Of a DNA stretch of 64,000 nucleotides, positions 42,722 through 51,036 are shown piece by piece. Position numbers and translations under genes: made by a program. The notes beneath the pieces are model-generated. The model worked only from the letters and a program-made list of their open reading frames with translations, was not told the origin of the DNA and did not search any database. This DNA is from Butyricimonas muris (GTDB taxonomy: Bacteria > Bacteroidota > Bacteroidia > Bacteroidales > Marinifilaceae): the NCBI RefSeq assembly GCF_046365375.1, contig NZ_JBKEIT010000006.1:186001-250000 (forward strand). Reading direction: 5' to 3'. Positions within the stretch are counted from its first letter, which is position 1; the number at the start of each line of letters is the position of its first letter.

Positions 42722-43876
42722 ATGAGATATTTGATATTGATGTTGGTGATAGCATCCGCGTGTACGGATGCTATTTCCGTGAATTTACGGAACGGGATAG
42801 AGCGTTATGACGCGTACCGTGATTTGTTGGCAGGTAAAAAGGTGGGAGTGGTGGCTAATCATACTTCCCGCGTGGGTGAACAACACGGGGTTGACTTTTT
42901 GCGGGAACAGGGAGTCGATGTGATTCGTGTTTTCGCACCGGAGCATGGATTCCGGGGTACGGCGGATGCCGGGGAGACGATAAAGAATGATACGGATGTG
43001 ACGACCGGTTTGCCGATAGTGTCCCTTTACGGGAAAAACAAGAAACCCCAACCGGCGGATTTGAAAGGGATAGAAGTAATGGTTTTTGATATACAGGACG
43101 TGGGTGTCCGTTTTTATACTTACCTGTCGACGCTGCATTACGTGATGGAAGCGTGCGCGGAACAGGGAATCCCTTTCATTGTCATGGATCGTCCGAACCC
43201 GAATGCTTTTTACGTGGATGGTCCCGTGCTGGAAAAAGAATGCGTGTCGTTCGTGGGGATGCACCCGGTGCCTGTGGTGTATGGAATGACGATTGGCGAG
43301 TACGCGCGAATGATTAATGGAGAAGGATGGTTGAAGGGGCAGGTGAAATGTGATCTGACAGTCGTTCCTTGTGAGGGGTGGAATCGGGAACAACCCGTTG
43401 CTTTACCTTACGCGCCTTCGCCCAATTTGCCGGATTCGGTTTCCGTGATGCTTTATCCGTCAACTTGTTTTTTCGAGGGGACGGCGATTAACGAGGGGCG
43501 GGGCACTTTGCGGCCTTTTCAAGTCTTCGGTCATCCCGACCTGAAAGATATGCCGTATAGTTATGTCCCGAAACCGATAAAAGGGATGAGCATGACCCCG
43601 AAGTGCGCAGGGAAGACTTGTTATGGAATGGACTTGGCCAAAGAATATAACACGATATTTGAGATGAAACGGTTGGATTTGGCGTGGTTATTGTTGGCAT
43701 ACAGGAAGTACGAGGGGAAAGAGCCTTTCTTTAATGCCTTGTTTGACAAGTTGGTCGGGAATACCCGTGTCAGACAGCAAATCAAGGATGGCAAGACGGA
43801 AGAAGATATCCGTGCCGGTTGGCAGGAAGACGTGGCGAACTTTATGGATGTAAGAAAGAAATATTTAATTTATTGA
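42722..43876 (+). CDS. DUF1343/NamZ-type exo-beta-N-acetylmuramidase-like protein (GH171)
   Basis: This 384-residue exported protein belongs to the DUF1343 family, whose characterised member NamZ of Bacillus subtilis releases terminal N-acetylmuramic acid from peptidoglycan fragments (CAZy GH171). Seen here: the signal sequence MRYLILMLVIASACTD, then KKVGVVANHTSRV, FAPEHGFRGTADAGE, VMVFDIQDVGVRFYTYLSTL, DRPNPN, and the late FEGTAINEGRGTLRPFQVFG block. A likely role is recycling of peptidoglycan or food-derived muropeptides in the periplasm. The ATG at 42722 is used, although the open frame starts one codon earlier at TTG. Confidence 0.9.
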   Translation: MRYLILMLVIASACTDAISVNLRNGIERYDAYRDLLAGKKVGVVANHTSRVGEQHGVDFLREQGVDVIRVFAPEHGFRGTADAGETIKNDTDVTTGLPIVSLYGKNKKPQPADLKGIEVMVFDIQDVGVRFYTYLSTLHYVMEACAEQGIPFIVMDRPNPNAFYVDGPVLEKECVSFVGMHPVPVVYGMTIGEYARMINGEGWLKGQVKCDLTVVPCEGWNREQPVALPYAPSPNLPDSVSVMLYPSTCFFEGTAINEGRGTLRPFQVFGHPDLKDMPYSYVPKPIKGMSMTPKCAGKTCYGMDLAKEYNTIFEMKRLDLAWLLLAYRKYEGKEPFFNALFDKLVGNTRVRQQIKDGKTEEDIRAGWQEDVANFMDVRKKYLIY

Positions 43877-43907
43877 TAAATTGATTCCGTGATTGGCGGT
43901 TTAGTGA

Positions 43908-43936
43908 TTCATTTTCAATTTTTAATTTTCAATTGT
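43908..43936 (+). repeat. ATTGAAA-family heptamer arm at a start codon (copy A5)
   Basis: TCATTTTCAATTTTTAATTT, then TCAATTGTT, ends directly before the AsmA-like ATG at 43938. The same end sequence (CAATTGTTATG) occurs at the LolC/E-like gene. Confidence 0.7.
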
Positions 43937-43937
43937 T

Positions 43938-46900
43938 ATGTGGCGTTTTTTGAAGTATTTTTTAATAACGGTACTGATTGTTGTCGTGTTGGTTTGTGCG
44001 GCGGTCGGTATCGTGTTGAATTTCATTTTTACCCCGGAGAAATTGACTCCCGTGGTGGAGAGAACCGCGAATGAGTTGTTGGACGCGGAGGTGCATTTTG
44101 ATTCGATTGAATTGACATTCTTTTCCACGTTCCCGAATTTCGGGTTGGAGATACGAAACGGGAGTGTCGTGACGAAGGTGTTTCAAGACACTATTAACGG
44201 GGAAAATGTTTACTCGAAAACGGATTCTTTGATGAGTTTCGAGCGTTGTCTTTTGACGATAAACCCGATGGTATATCTCGCGAAGAAAGATATCGTGGTG
44301 AAAGAATTGCGGGTAGAGAAACCCCGTATATATGCCTATATTAATAGCGACGGGATTCCCGCTTGGAATGTTATGCGGTCGGAGCCGGCTGATACATTGT
44401 CAGTGGAATCGGGTACCGAGTCGGAAAAGTTATTCGAGGGTATTGATATCAAGAATATTCGTGTGGAGGACGGTTATTTGGTGTTTGACGACCGGGCGAA
44501 TCGGCTTTATGCCCGTGCGGAAGGTTTCGGCTTAAAGATTGACGGTGATTTCACGGGGCGTAAGGCCAATTTGCAGTTAGGAATGAAAGCCAAGAATGTA
44601 TTGTTGTGGCAAGAGGGGAATTTATTGGTCAAACGATTAGCTTTTGGCGTTCAGACCGGGATGCACGTGGACCGGGATTCTTTATTGTACACGTTAGACA
44701 GGGCGGTGATGAACGTGAACGGGATAAAATTCGGTGTCGGGGGACAGTTGCGAGGCGATACGGTAAGGCGGCAGTTGGCGGTAGATTTGACTTTCGGGGT
44801 AAAAATCCCGTCATTGAAAACGATTCTCGATCTGGTACCAGAAACCATATTGAAGCGGGACGATAGGGTGGAAGTTGCCGGGGAGGTTTCGTGTAAAGGA
44901 ACATTGAAGGGTATTTACGGGAAAGACCGGGTGCCTGTACTGGAAGCCCGTTTCCGGGTACGGGACGGGGCGGCAAAATATGCCGGGATGCCGTACGCTT
45001 TGGAGAAATTGGATGTTGATATGGAGGGGTTGATTGATTTGCAGAAAGAGCAGGCTTCATACGTGAAATTGAACCGTTTGCGCGTGAAAGGAACGGACGT
45101 GGACGTGGATATCGAGGGACGGGTGGACGAGTTGATCACGAATCCCAAGGTAGACGCGAAAGTGAAAGCGGATGTGAATTTTTCGATATTACCCAAGATA
45201 TTCCCGTTGGAGGAGGGCGTGACAATGAAGGGGAGTTTGAGCGCGGCTTTGAGAACCCATATCCTGTTGGCGGATGTAAAGAATAAGAATTACGGGAAGT
45301 TGGATATCCGGGGCGGTTGTCGTTTGCGTGACGTGTTGCTGGCAAGCGAAAAAGATAGTTTGTCCCTGCGTTCGAAATCCGTGGGGTTGGGATTCGGGAC
45401 GAATATGGAAGATACGACAATCATGCAGGGAAAGAATTTGCTGAACGGAATATTCGGTTTTGACAGCGTGGATATCAAGTGGAAGGAAGCATTGGTATTT
45501 CACATGGATACTTCTTACGTGAAGGTGAAAACTTCTCCGTTGAGAGATACCTCGGCTGTTGCATCCATGTCGGCGGATGTCAAATTCGGCTGGATTGATT
45601 TGACGGTGGGGGATTCCGTGCGTTTCCGGATGGGAAATAGTAAAGCGAGTGTGGCTCTGGCTCCTTCGCCGGAGAATAAAAAACTGCCGTTGGTGAAGGC
45701 ACGGGTAGATATGGATAGCTTGCGCATACGTGCCAAGGGAAATCGGTTACGATTGGCTTTTGCCGGATTTGATTTGTCCGCCGTTCCGGGTAAAAAAGAC
45801 GAGCGACCGTGGAACGTGGAGGGGATAATCGGATTTAAAGATATGCGGGTATATACGCCGTTGTTCCCGTTGCGCATGAGGATGCCCGGAACGAAGATTA
45901 CTTTGAAACCGGGGCATGTTAAATTGAACGGGGCAAGGCTGAGAATGGGTAAGTCCGATTTGTTGTTGACCGGGGAGGTGTATAATCTAGCCGGAGCATT
46001 CTTGCGGCAAGAGGAATTGGAAGCGAAATTGAAAGTGAAATCAAAGATGATTGATTGCAATCAATTGATGAAAGCGATGGAAGTCGGGGAGGCAAACCGG
46101 GCAAATATGAAGTGGGGGATGGATGAGGAATTGAGCGAGGAGGAGTTGTATGATGTTGATCTGGCGGCAGATTCAACTTACGTGGCAGATTCAACGATGT
46201 CGGTATTCGTGGTTCCGCCGGGAATAGATTTCACGTTCGAGACGGATATTAATCGTGTGCTGTACGGGAAATTGGTTTTGGATAGTATTCATGGAGAGGT
46301 GAACATGAAAAATCAATGTATAGAGCTGTCCGATTTAAGGATGCGTTCTATGGCGGCGGACGTGAGGACAAGCATGTTGTACCGGGCGTCTTCGCCGGAG
46401 AGGGCATATGCCGGGTTTGATCTTCAACTGGACGATATACACGTGGGGGCTCTGATTGATTTTATGCCTTCACTGGATTCTATCGTGCCGATGTTGAGGT
46501 CTTTTGACGGGTTGGTGGATTTCCACATGGCGGCAGAAACGGAGATGGATTCTTCGATGATGATTGATATACCGACTTTGCGGGCTGTCGCTCATATCGA
46601 CGGGCAGGACTTGGTGCTGATGGACGGGGAAACGTTTGCCGAGATATCGAAAATGATGATGTTCAAGAATAAGGAACGCAATTTGATTGATAGTGTTTCG
46701 GTTGATTTCGCAATCAGAAATAGCACGATAGAGATTTTCCCGTTTATGGTCGAGATGGATCGGTACAAGGTAGCCGTTGGGGGTGAGCATAAAATAGATA
46801 TGACTTTTAACTATCATATTTCTGTTTTGAAATCTCCCGTACCGTTTAAACTGGGCGTGGATATTCTCGGTTCCATGGAGAAGATGAAATTCAAGATAAC

Positions 46901-47012
46901 AAAAGCTAAGTATAAGAACCTGTTTATCCCTTCCCGTAGAGCGAAAGTGGATAGTGCGCAAATTAACGTCCGCAACCGGATACAGGAGATATTACAGGCA
47001 GCGAGAAAATAA
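43938..47012 (+). CDS. large AsmA family envelope protein
   Basis: This 1024-residue protein has one N-terminal membrane helix (FLITVLIVVVLVCAAVGIVL, residues ~8-27), then the AsmA start LTPVVERTANELLDAEVHFD and a long repetitive beta-structured body. It ends with an AsmA C-terminal region (VDFAIRNSTIEIFPFMVEMD and MTFNYHISVLKSPVPFKLG). AsmA-like proteins form bridges across the periplasm and, in proteobacteria, help move phospholipids to the outer membrane (family knowledge). The gene closes the envelope block that starts at the LolC/E-like permease. Confidence 0.9.
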   Translation: MWRFLKYFLITVLIVVVLVCAAVGIVLNFIFTPEKLTPVVERTANELLDAEVHFDSIELTFFSTFPNFGLEIRNGSVVTKVFQDTINGENVYSKTDSLMSFERCLLTINPMVYLAKKDIVVKELRVEKPRIYAYINSDGIPAWNVMRSEPADTLSVESGTESEKLFEGIDIKNIRVEDGYLVFDDRANRLYARAEGFGLKIDGDFTGRKANLQLGMKAKNVLLWQEGNLLVKRLAFGVQTGMHVDRDSLLYTLDRAVMNVNGIKFGVGGQLRGDTVRRQLAVDLTFGVKIPSLKTILDLVPETILKRDDRVEVAGEVSCKGTLKGIYGKDRVPVLEARFRVRDGAAKYAGMPYALEKLDVDMEGLIDLQKEQASYVKLNRLRVKGTDVDVDIEGRVDELITNPKVDAKVKADVNFSILPKIFPLEEGVTMKGSLSAALRTHILLADVKNKNYGKLDIRGGCRLRDVLLASEKDSLSLRSKSVGLGFGTNMEDTTIMQGKNLLNGIFGFDSVDIKWKEALVFHMDTSYVKVKTSPLRDTSAVASMSADVKFGWIDLTVGDSVRFRMGNSKASVALAPSPENKKLPLVKARVDMDSLRIRAKGNRLRLAFAGFDLSAVPGKKDERPWNVEGIIGFKDMRVYTPLFPLRMRMPGTKITLKPGHVKLNGARLRMGKSDLLLTGEVYNLAGAFLRQEELEAKLKVKSKMIDCNQLMKAMEVGEANRANMKWGMDEELSEEELYDVDLAADSTYVADSTMSVFVVPPGIDFTFETDINRVLYGKLVLDSIHGEVNMKNQCIELSDLRMRSMAADVRTSMLYRASSPERAYAGFDLQLDDIHVGALIDFMPSLDSIVPMLRSFDGLVDFHMAAETEMDSSMMIDIPTLRAVAHIDGQDLVLMDGETFAEISKMMMFKNKERNLIDSVSVDFAIRNSTIEIFPFMVEMDRYKVAVGGEHKIDMTFNYHISVLKSPVPFKLGVDILGSMEKMKFKITKAKYKNLFIPSRRAKVDSAQINVRNRIQEILQAARK

Positions 47013-47073
47013 AATAATTAGACGAATATGTTTACAGGAGAATAATTCGTATATTTGTTGATACAAGTTTGTA

Positions 47074-47373
47074 ATGATTATGAAGTCAATAAGTGAATAT
47101 TTGCAGTTGTTGTCCGATTATATGAGGACACATGCTTCTGTTTATCGCATCACACGAATGGGAATATTCGGTAGTGTGGCTCGTGGTGAACAGACTGAAA
47201 CAAGTGATATTGATATTTGCTTTGAAGGAGATGCTCCGACTTTATTTACATTAGCTCGTATCAAGTATGAGCTGGAGGCTTTGTTAGGACGTCCCGTTGA
47301 CTTGGTGCGTGTGCGTGAAAGAATGGATGAGGTATTGAAGCAAAATATTCAAAAGGAAGCTATTTATGTATGA
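47074..47373 (+). CDS. mntA: MntA-like minimal nucleotidyltransferase antitoxin
   Basis: This 99-residue nucleotidyltransferase has the motif GS at 33-34 followed after ten residues by D45-x-D47 (GSVARGEQTETSDID), the standard GS-x10-DxD of minimal nucleotidyltransferases. In the MNT/HEPN (type VII) systems MntA adds AMP residues to the HepT toxin and silences it. The hepT-like gene overlaps by 8 bp downstream. The alternative ATG at 47080 would shorten it by two residues. Codon use and base content look a little more AT-rich than the flanking envelope genes, which is compatible with gene transfer. Confidence 0.88.
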   Translation: MIMKSISEYLQLLSDYMRTHASVYRITRMGIFGSVARGEQTETSDIDICFEGDAPTLFTLARIKYELEALLGRPVDLVRVRERMDEVLKQNIQKEAIYV

Positions 47374-47740
47374 TGTGAAGGTTTTGCACTTGCTGGATAA
47401 AATCATAGAATCAGTGGAAATTATTCAGCAGAGAACAGTGGCAATTCATTGTGTAAATGATTTCTTGGATTCATCGGCAGGTACATTGTTATTAGATAGT
47501 ATCTGTATGAAATTGATAGCGATAGGAGAAAGTGTTAAAAACTTGGATAAAGTGACAACCGGAAGTTTGCTTGTTCATTATCCCCAAATTCCGTGGCGAG
47601 AAGTAATGGGAATGCGTGATATAATTGTGCATCATTATTTTGAGGTTGATGCTGATGTTATTTTTAATACGATACAAGAAAATATTCCTTTATTGATGAG
47701 TTCATTAAAGCAGATACGGAAAGATTTATCTGAAAAATAG
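47366..47740 (+). CDS. hepT: HepT-like HEPN ribonuclease toxin (DUF86)
   Basis: This 124-residue all-helical protein carries the HEPN nuclease motif RX4HXY as RDIIVHHY at residues 84-91, so the toxin appears catalytically intact. HEPN toxins of this type cleave tRNA or mRNA and are neutralised by AMP addition from MntA at the Tyr of this motif. Expression is linked to mntA by an 8-bp overlap. A terminator closes the pair. No function beyond toxin-antitoxin or anti-phage defence can be read from the context. Confidence 0.9.
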   Translation: MYDVKVLHLLDKIIESVEIIQQRTVAIHCVNDFLDSSAGTLLLDSICMKLIAIGESVKNLDKVTTGSLLVHYPQIPWREVMGMRDIIVHHYFEVDADVIFNTIQENIPLLMSSLKQIRKDLSEK

Positions 47741-47768
47741 AAAAAGGATGCCCGAAAGCATCCTTTTT
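47741..47768 (+). terminator. rho-independent terminator after hepT
   Basis: AAAAGGATGC (47742-47751) pairs with GCATCCTTTT (47758-47767), loop CCGAAA, followed by further T. It stands between hepT and the convergent purM. Confidence 0.9.
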
Positions 47769-47801
47769 TATATATATGATGTTTAAGAATGAAACCCACG
47801 G

Positions 47802-48980
47802 TCAGTATATGAACTTCCCGAGTTCGCTGATAATCGTGAGCTTATTACCTTGTCCCTCGTCGTTGTCGTAGCAGCGACCGACGATCCGGGCGTCAATATT
47901 GAAACTTTTGGATATGGCGATGATGTCTTCCGCGATCTCTTCGCTCACGTAGATTTCCATGCGGTGTCCCATGTTGAACACTTTGTACATTTCTTCCCAC
48001 GGGGTGCCGGATTGTTCCTGAATCAATTTGAAGAGAGGAGGTACGGGGAACATATTGTCTTTTACAATATGCAGATTTTCCACGAAGTTCATCACTTTGG
48101 TTTGGGCACCGCCGGAGCAGTGTACCATACCGTGAACTTGTTTCCGGTATTTGTCAAGAACTTGTTTGATAACCGGGATGTAGGTGCGTGTCGGGGATAA
48201 TACCAGTTTCCCGGCATCAATACCCAAATCGGCGATCTTGTCGGTTAATTTGCACCCACCGGAATACACGAGGTCTTCGGGTAGAGAGTTGTCATAACTC
48301 TCCGGGTATTTTTGCGCAAGGTATTTGGCGAACACGTCATGACGCGCGGAGGTCAAGCCGTTGGAACCCATTCCGCCGTTGTATTCGGTTTCGTAGGTTG
48401 CCTGCCCGTAGGATGCCAGACCGATAATTACATCGCCTGCTTGAATATGGTCGTTGGAAATCACGTCGGAACGTTTCATGCGGCAAGTGACCGTGGAGTC
48501 CACGATAATCGTACGCACGAGATCACCCACGTCGGCTGTTTCTCCCCCGGTAGAGTAAATGTTCACGCCTAATTTGCGGTATTCTTCTATCAATTCTTCC
48601 GTGCCGTTGATGATAGCCGCGATGACTTCGCCCGGAATCAGCCGTTTATTGCGTCCGATAGTGGAAGAGAGTAGGATGTTGTCTACCGCACCCACGCAAA
48701 TGAGGTCGTCAATGTTCATGATGAGTGCATCTTGCGCGATACCTTTCCACACGGAAAGATCACCGGTTTCTTTCCAATACATGTATGCCAGTGATGATTT
48801 GGTACCCGCACCGTCGGCGTGCATGATGTTGCAATAACTTTTCTGACCCCCTAAATAGTCCGGGATGATCTTGCAAAAAGCTTTCGGGAATATTCCCTTG
48901 TCAATGTTTTTGATGGCGTTGTGAACGTCTTCTTTGGATGCAGATACACCCCGTTGATTATACCTTTCGTCTTTTCTCAT
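47802..48980 (-). CDS. purM: AIR synthase (phosphoribosylformylglycinamidine cyclo-ligase)
   Basis: PurM closes the imidazole ring of purine precursors with ATP, giving AIR. This 392-residue protein is the longer Bacteroidetes form (E. coli PurM is about 345). Seen here: the start DERYNQRGVSASKEDVHNAI, IMHADGAGTKSSLAYMYWKE near residue 55, the MNIDDLICVGAV metal/ATP region near residue 91, TGGETADVGD near residue 145, GLASYGQATYETEYNGGMGS and the C-terminal NMGHRMEIYV. The ATG at 48980 is used, as the frame above it begins with a TTG inside the heptamer element. It could also be called AIR synthase-related, because the insertions differ from enterobacterial PurM. Confidence 0.88.
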   Translation of the reverse strand: MRKDERYNQRGVSASKEDVHNAIKNIDKGIFPKAFCKIIPDYLGGQKSYCNIMHADGAGTKSSLAYMYWKETGDLSVWKGIAQDALIMNIDDLICVGAVDNILLSSTIGRNKRLIPGEVIAAIINGTEELIEEYRKLGVNIYSTGGETADVGDLVRTIIVDSTVTCRMKRSDVISNDHIQAGDVIIGLASYGQATYETEYNGGMGSNGLTSARHDVFAKYLAQKYPESYDNSLPEDLVYSGGCKLTDKIADLGIDAGKLVLSPTRTYIPVIKQVLDKYRKQVHGMVHCSGGAQTKVMNFVENLHIVKDNMFPVPPLFKLIQEQSGTPWEEMYKVFNMGHRMEIYVSEEIAEDIIAISKSFNIDARIVGRCYDNDEGQGNKLTIISELGKFIY

Positions 48981-48984
48981 GCGA

Positions 48985-49136
48985 TACAATTGAAAATTGA
49001 AAATTGAAAATTGAAAATGGATTTGAATAGAATCCGGTATATTCTAAATTTTCAGTTTTCTAAATTTTATGCTTCTAAATTATTTTGTTTGCAAAGTTAG
49101 GTATAATTTTCAATTTTCAATTTTCAATTTTCAATT
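48985..49136. repeat. ATTGAAA-family inverted heptamer element (copy A6)
   Basis: Four ATTGAAA units (48989-49018) face four TTTTCAA units (49106-49135), with an ~88-bp insert. The element fills the gap between the LytTR regulator stop, which is read from the arm (AATTGAAAA on the minus strand), and the purM start (CAATTGTATCGCATG). Confidence 0.8.
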
Positions 49137-49814
49137 TATTGCTCGTTTGTCGAGCAATTCCGTGAAGCGGTCTTTGTAGGAGTCCGATATCGGGATATAG
49201 ACTTTACCGAAAATGATGCGGTTGCGTTCGATCGTTTTGATTTTGTTCATGTTGATAATATACGAACGATGTACCCGGACGAAAGTGTCGGCGGGTAGGA
49301 AATCTTCGATAGATTTCATGCTCATCAAGGTAAGGATACCTTGCCCGTCTTCGGTTTGGATGCGGATATAATCTTTCAATCCCTCGATGTAGAGTATATC
49401 TTTTAATTGAACTTGGACGAGTTTGTAATCGCTTTTCACGAAAATAGATTCCGGAGCGGGGTGGGTGCGCAATGCTTTGGTGGCTGCCCGCAGAAATTCC
49501 GAGTAATTGAACGGTTTCAGCAAATAATCCAGAGCATCTACACGAAAGCCTTCGATGGCGTACTGTTCGAATGCCGTGGTGAATATGATTTTTACTTTAT
49601 TTCCTACCAGTCGGGAGAGTTCCAGCCCGTTCAGTTCCGGCATCTGTATATCCAGAAATATCAGGTCTACCGGGGTTTCTTCAATGACGGACAAGGCTTT
49701 GATGGCACTGTCACACCGGTCTACAAGATGCAGGAAAGGGGTACGACTCACATAACTTTCCAGTAATTCGAGAGCCAGAGGCTCGTCATCCACGATCAGG
49801 CAGTTTAGTGTCAT
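49131..49814 (-). CDS. LytTR family response regulator
   Basis: This is a 227-residue response regulator. The receiver domain (residues 1-120) has acidic residues D9/D10, the phospho-acceptor D55 in LIFLDIQMPELNG, and K in DYLLKPFNYSEFL. The LytTR DNA-binding domain follows (residues ~125-225: IFVKSDYKLVQVQLKDILYI, FVRVHRSYIINMNKI). It is the last gene of a leftward series containing the sensor kinase (12 bp upstream) and a MacAB-like exporter, so it probably controls that exporter or the envelope response to its substrate (inference). The final codons border a heptamer repeat. Confidence 0.95.
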   Translation of the reverse strand: MTLNCLIVDDEPLALELLESYVSRTPFLHLVDRCDSAIKALSVIEETPVDLIFLDIQMPELNGLELSRLVGNKVKIIFTTAFEQYAIEGFRVDALDYLLKPFNYSEFLRAATKALRTHPAPESIFVKSDYKLVQVQLKDILYIEGLKDYIRIQTEDGQGILTLMSMKSIEDFLPADTFVRVHRSYIINMNKIKTIERNRIIFGKVYIPISDSYKDRFTELLDKRAIN

Positions 49815-49826
49815 GAGAGTTTGTGT

Positions 49827-50888
49827 TTAAAGGTGAATATTCAGTTCCGCGATGAAGCGGTCGTCTTCCGTGCGGGTGGAAAACAGGAAATTACCCGGGT
49901 AAAGTAATTCCAACCGGCGTTTCAAATTCTTTATTCCTATGCCGGAGCCGCTGCGATCGTTATCTTTCTTGGGGAAATTGCTGTTCGCGACGAGGCAATG
50001 CAGCCAATGGTCTTCGTGCAATTCCAATTGTATATGTATGAACGAGTCCTGCGTGTTGCTGACCCCGTGTTTGAATGCATTTTCTATCAGCGGGATAAAA
50101 AGCAGTGGGGCTATCATGGCGCCTTTTCCGGTTTCGGGAATGGAAACATCCAGATGGGTGGTTCTCGAGAGGCGTAAGCTCATTAATTTGATGTAACTCC
50201 GCATAAAATCAAATTCCCGATCTAAAGAGACCAGATTGTCGTTATTTTCGTACAGCACGTGGCGAAGCATCTTGCTTAAATCCTGTACGGCATATTGTGC
50301 TTTGTCTTGATTGATTGCAATCAAAGAATAGATGTTATTCAACGTGTTGAATAAGAAATGCGGGTTGAGTTGGCTTTTTAGATTTTGTAATTCGGCCTCC
50401 GCTTGTGCTTTTTGAAGTTCTTGTTTTTCGCCTTCCGTTTTATACCAACCGCTTGTCATTTTAATCGCCACGCTAAGTCCCACTGTGAGTCCCATGAGTA
50501 GCAGGTCGCGGCTGACGAAAAGCAATACCGGCGGTTTGGGCAGTGCATCTTTGAGGGCTTTCAAATTTTCCGGCATGGGTTCGCTCAAGTATGCCCGGTG
50601 GAAGTTCTGCCAACTATGGAGTAAAATGCCGAGAAGTATGATAAACAATAGATTTGTCAATATGAATTGTACAATCTTTCTGCGGAATAGCAAGCAATCT
50701 ATCAGTTTGCCGTAATTAATGTAGAAGATAATCAGGCAGGAAAGCGGCATAAAACAATACCCGAGGTATCGGTTTAAGGTAATGGCTTGTTCCCCGCGAT
50801 ACATGAAGAAAGGAAGGGTAAAAAATATACCCCATCCGATCACGTGGATCGCGATTTGTAACACATTCTTGTTGATCCTCTTGGGCAT
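49827..50888 (-). CDS. LytS/YehU-type membrane sensor histidine kinase
   Basis: This 353-residue kinase has four membrane helices in the first ~150 residues (LQIAIHVIGWGIFFTLPFFM, YCFMPLSCLIIFYINYG, FILTNLLFIILLGILL, LFVSRDLLLMGLTVGLSVAI). The His_kinase domain (PF06580 type) starts with KSQLNPHFLFNTLNNIYSLI, with the phospho-acceptor His near residue 177, and ends with SGIGIKNLKRRLELLYPG of the ATPase domain. No extracellular sensor domain is evident, so a signal within the membrane is probable. The ATG at 50888 is preferred over 50912. It pairs with the LytTR regulator encoded 12 bp downstream. Confidence 0.93.
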   Translation of the reverse strand: MPKRINKNVLQIAIHVIGWGIFFTLPFFMYRGEQAITLNRYLGYCFMPLSCLIIFYINYGKLIDCLLFRRKIVQFILTNLLFIILLGILLHSWQNFHRAYLSEPMPENLKALKDALPKPPVLLFVSRDLLLMGLTVGLSVAIKMTSGWYKTEGEKQELQKAQAEAELQNLKSQLNPHFLFNTLNNIYSLIAINQDKAQYAVQDLSKMLRHVLYENNDNLVSLDREFDFMRSYIKLMSLRLSRTTHLDVSIPETGKGAMIAPLLFIPLIENAFKHGVSNTQDSFIHIQLELHEDHWLHCLVANSNFPKKDNDRSGSGIGIKNLKRRLELLYPGNFLFSTRTEDDRFIAELNIHL

Positions 50889-50928
50889 TATATTATTGTT
50901 GGTTGTCTGCAAAGGTAGAAAAATTAGA

Positions 50929-51036
50929 GTTTATAAGGTTTATAAAGTTCATAAAGTTTTTAAAGTTTATATTGTTTGAAAGAATCTGCAACTCGCCGCG
51001 GGCGAACGAATAAAGTTGGTAAAACAACTTTATTCG
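50929..51036. repeat. nonamer repeat arm (copy C3) and a hairpin over the permease stop codon
   Basis: GTTTATAAGGTTTATAAAGT and TCATAAAG repeats occupy 50930-50970 without a second arm. At 51007-51036, CGAATAAAGTTG and CAACTTTATTCG form a perfect 12-bp stem with GTAAAA loop; it includes the TAA stop of the permease gene. It may be a processing or attenuation site between permease and kinase genes. Confidence 0.6.

Noticed and set aside
31689..49136. CRISPR array made of the ATTGAAA repeats
   Set aside because: The units are 7 bp and contiguous, have no unique spacers of constant length, and no cas genes are in the window.
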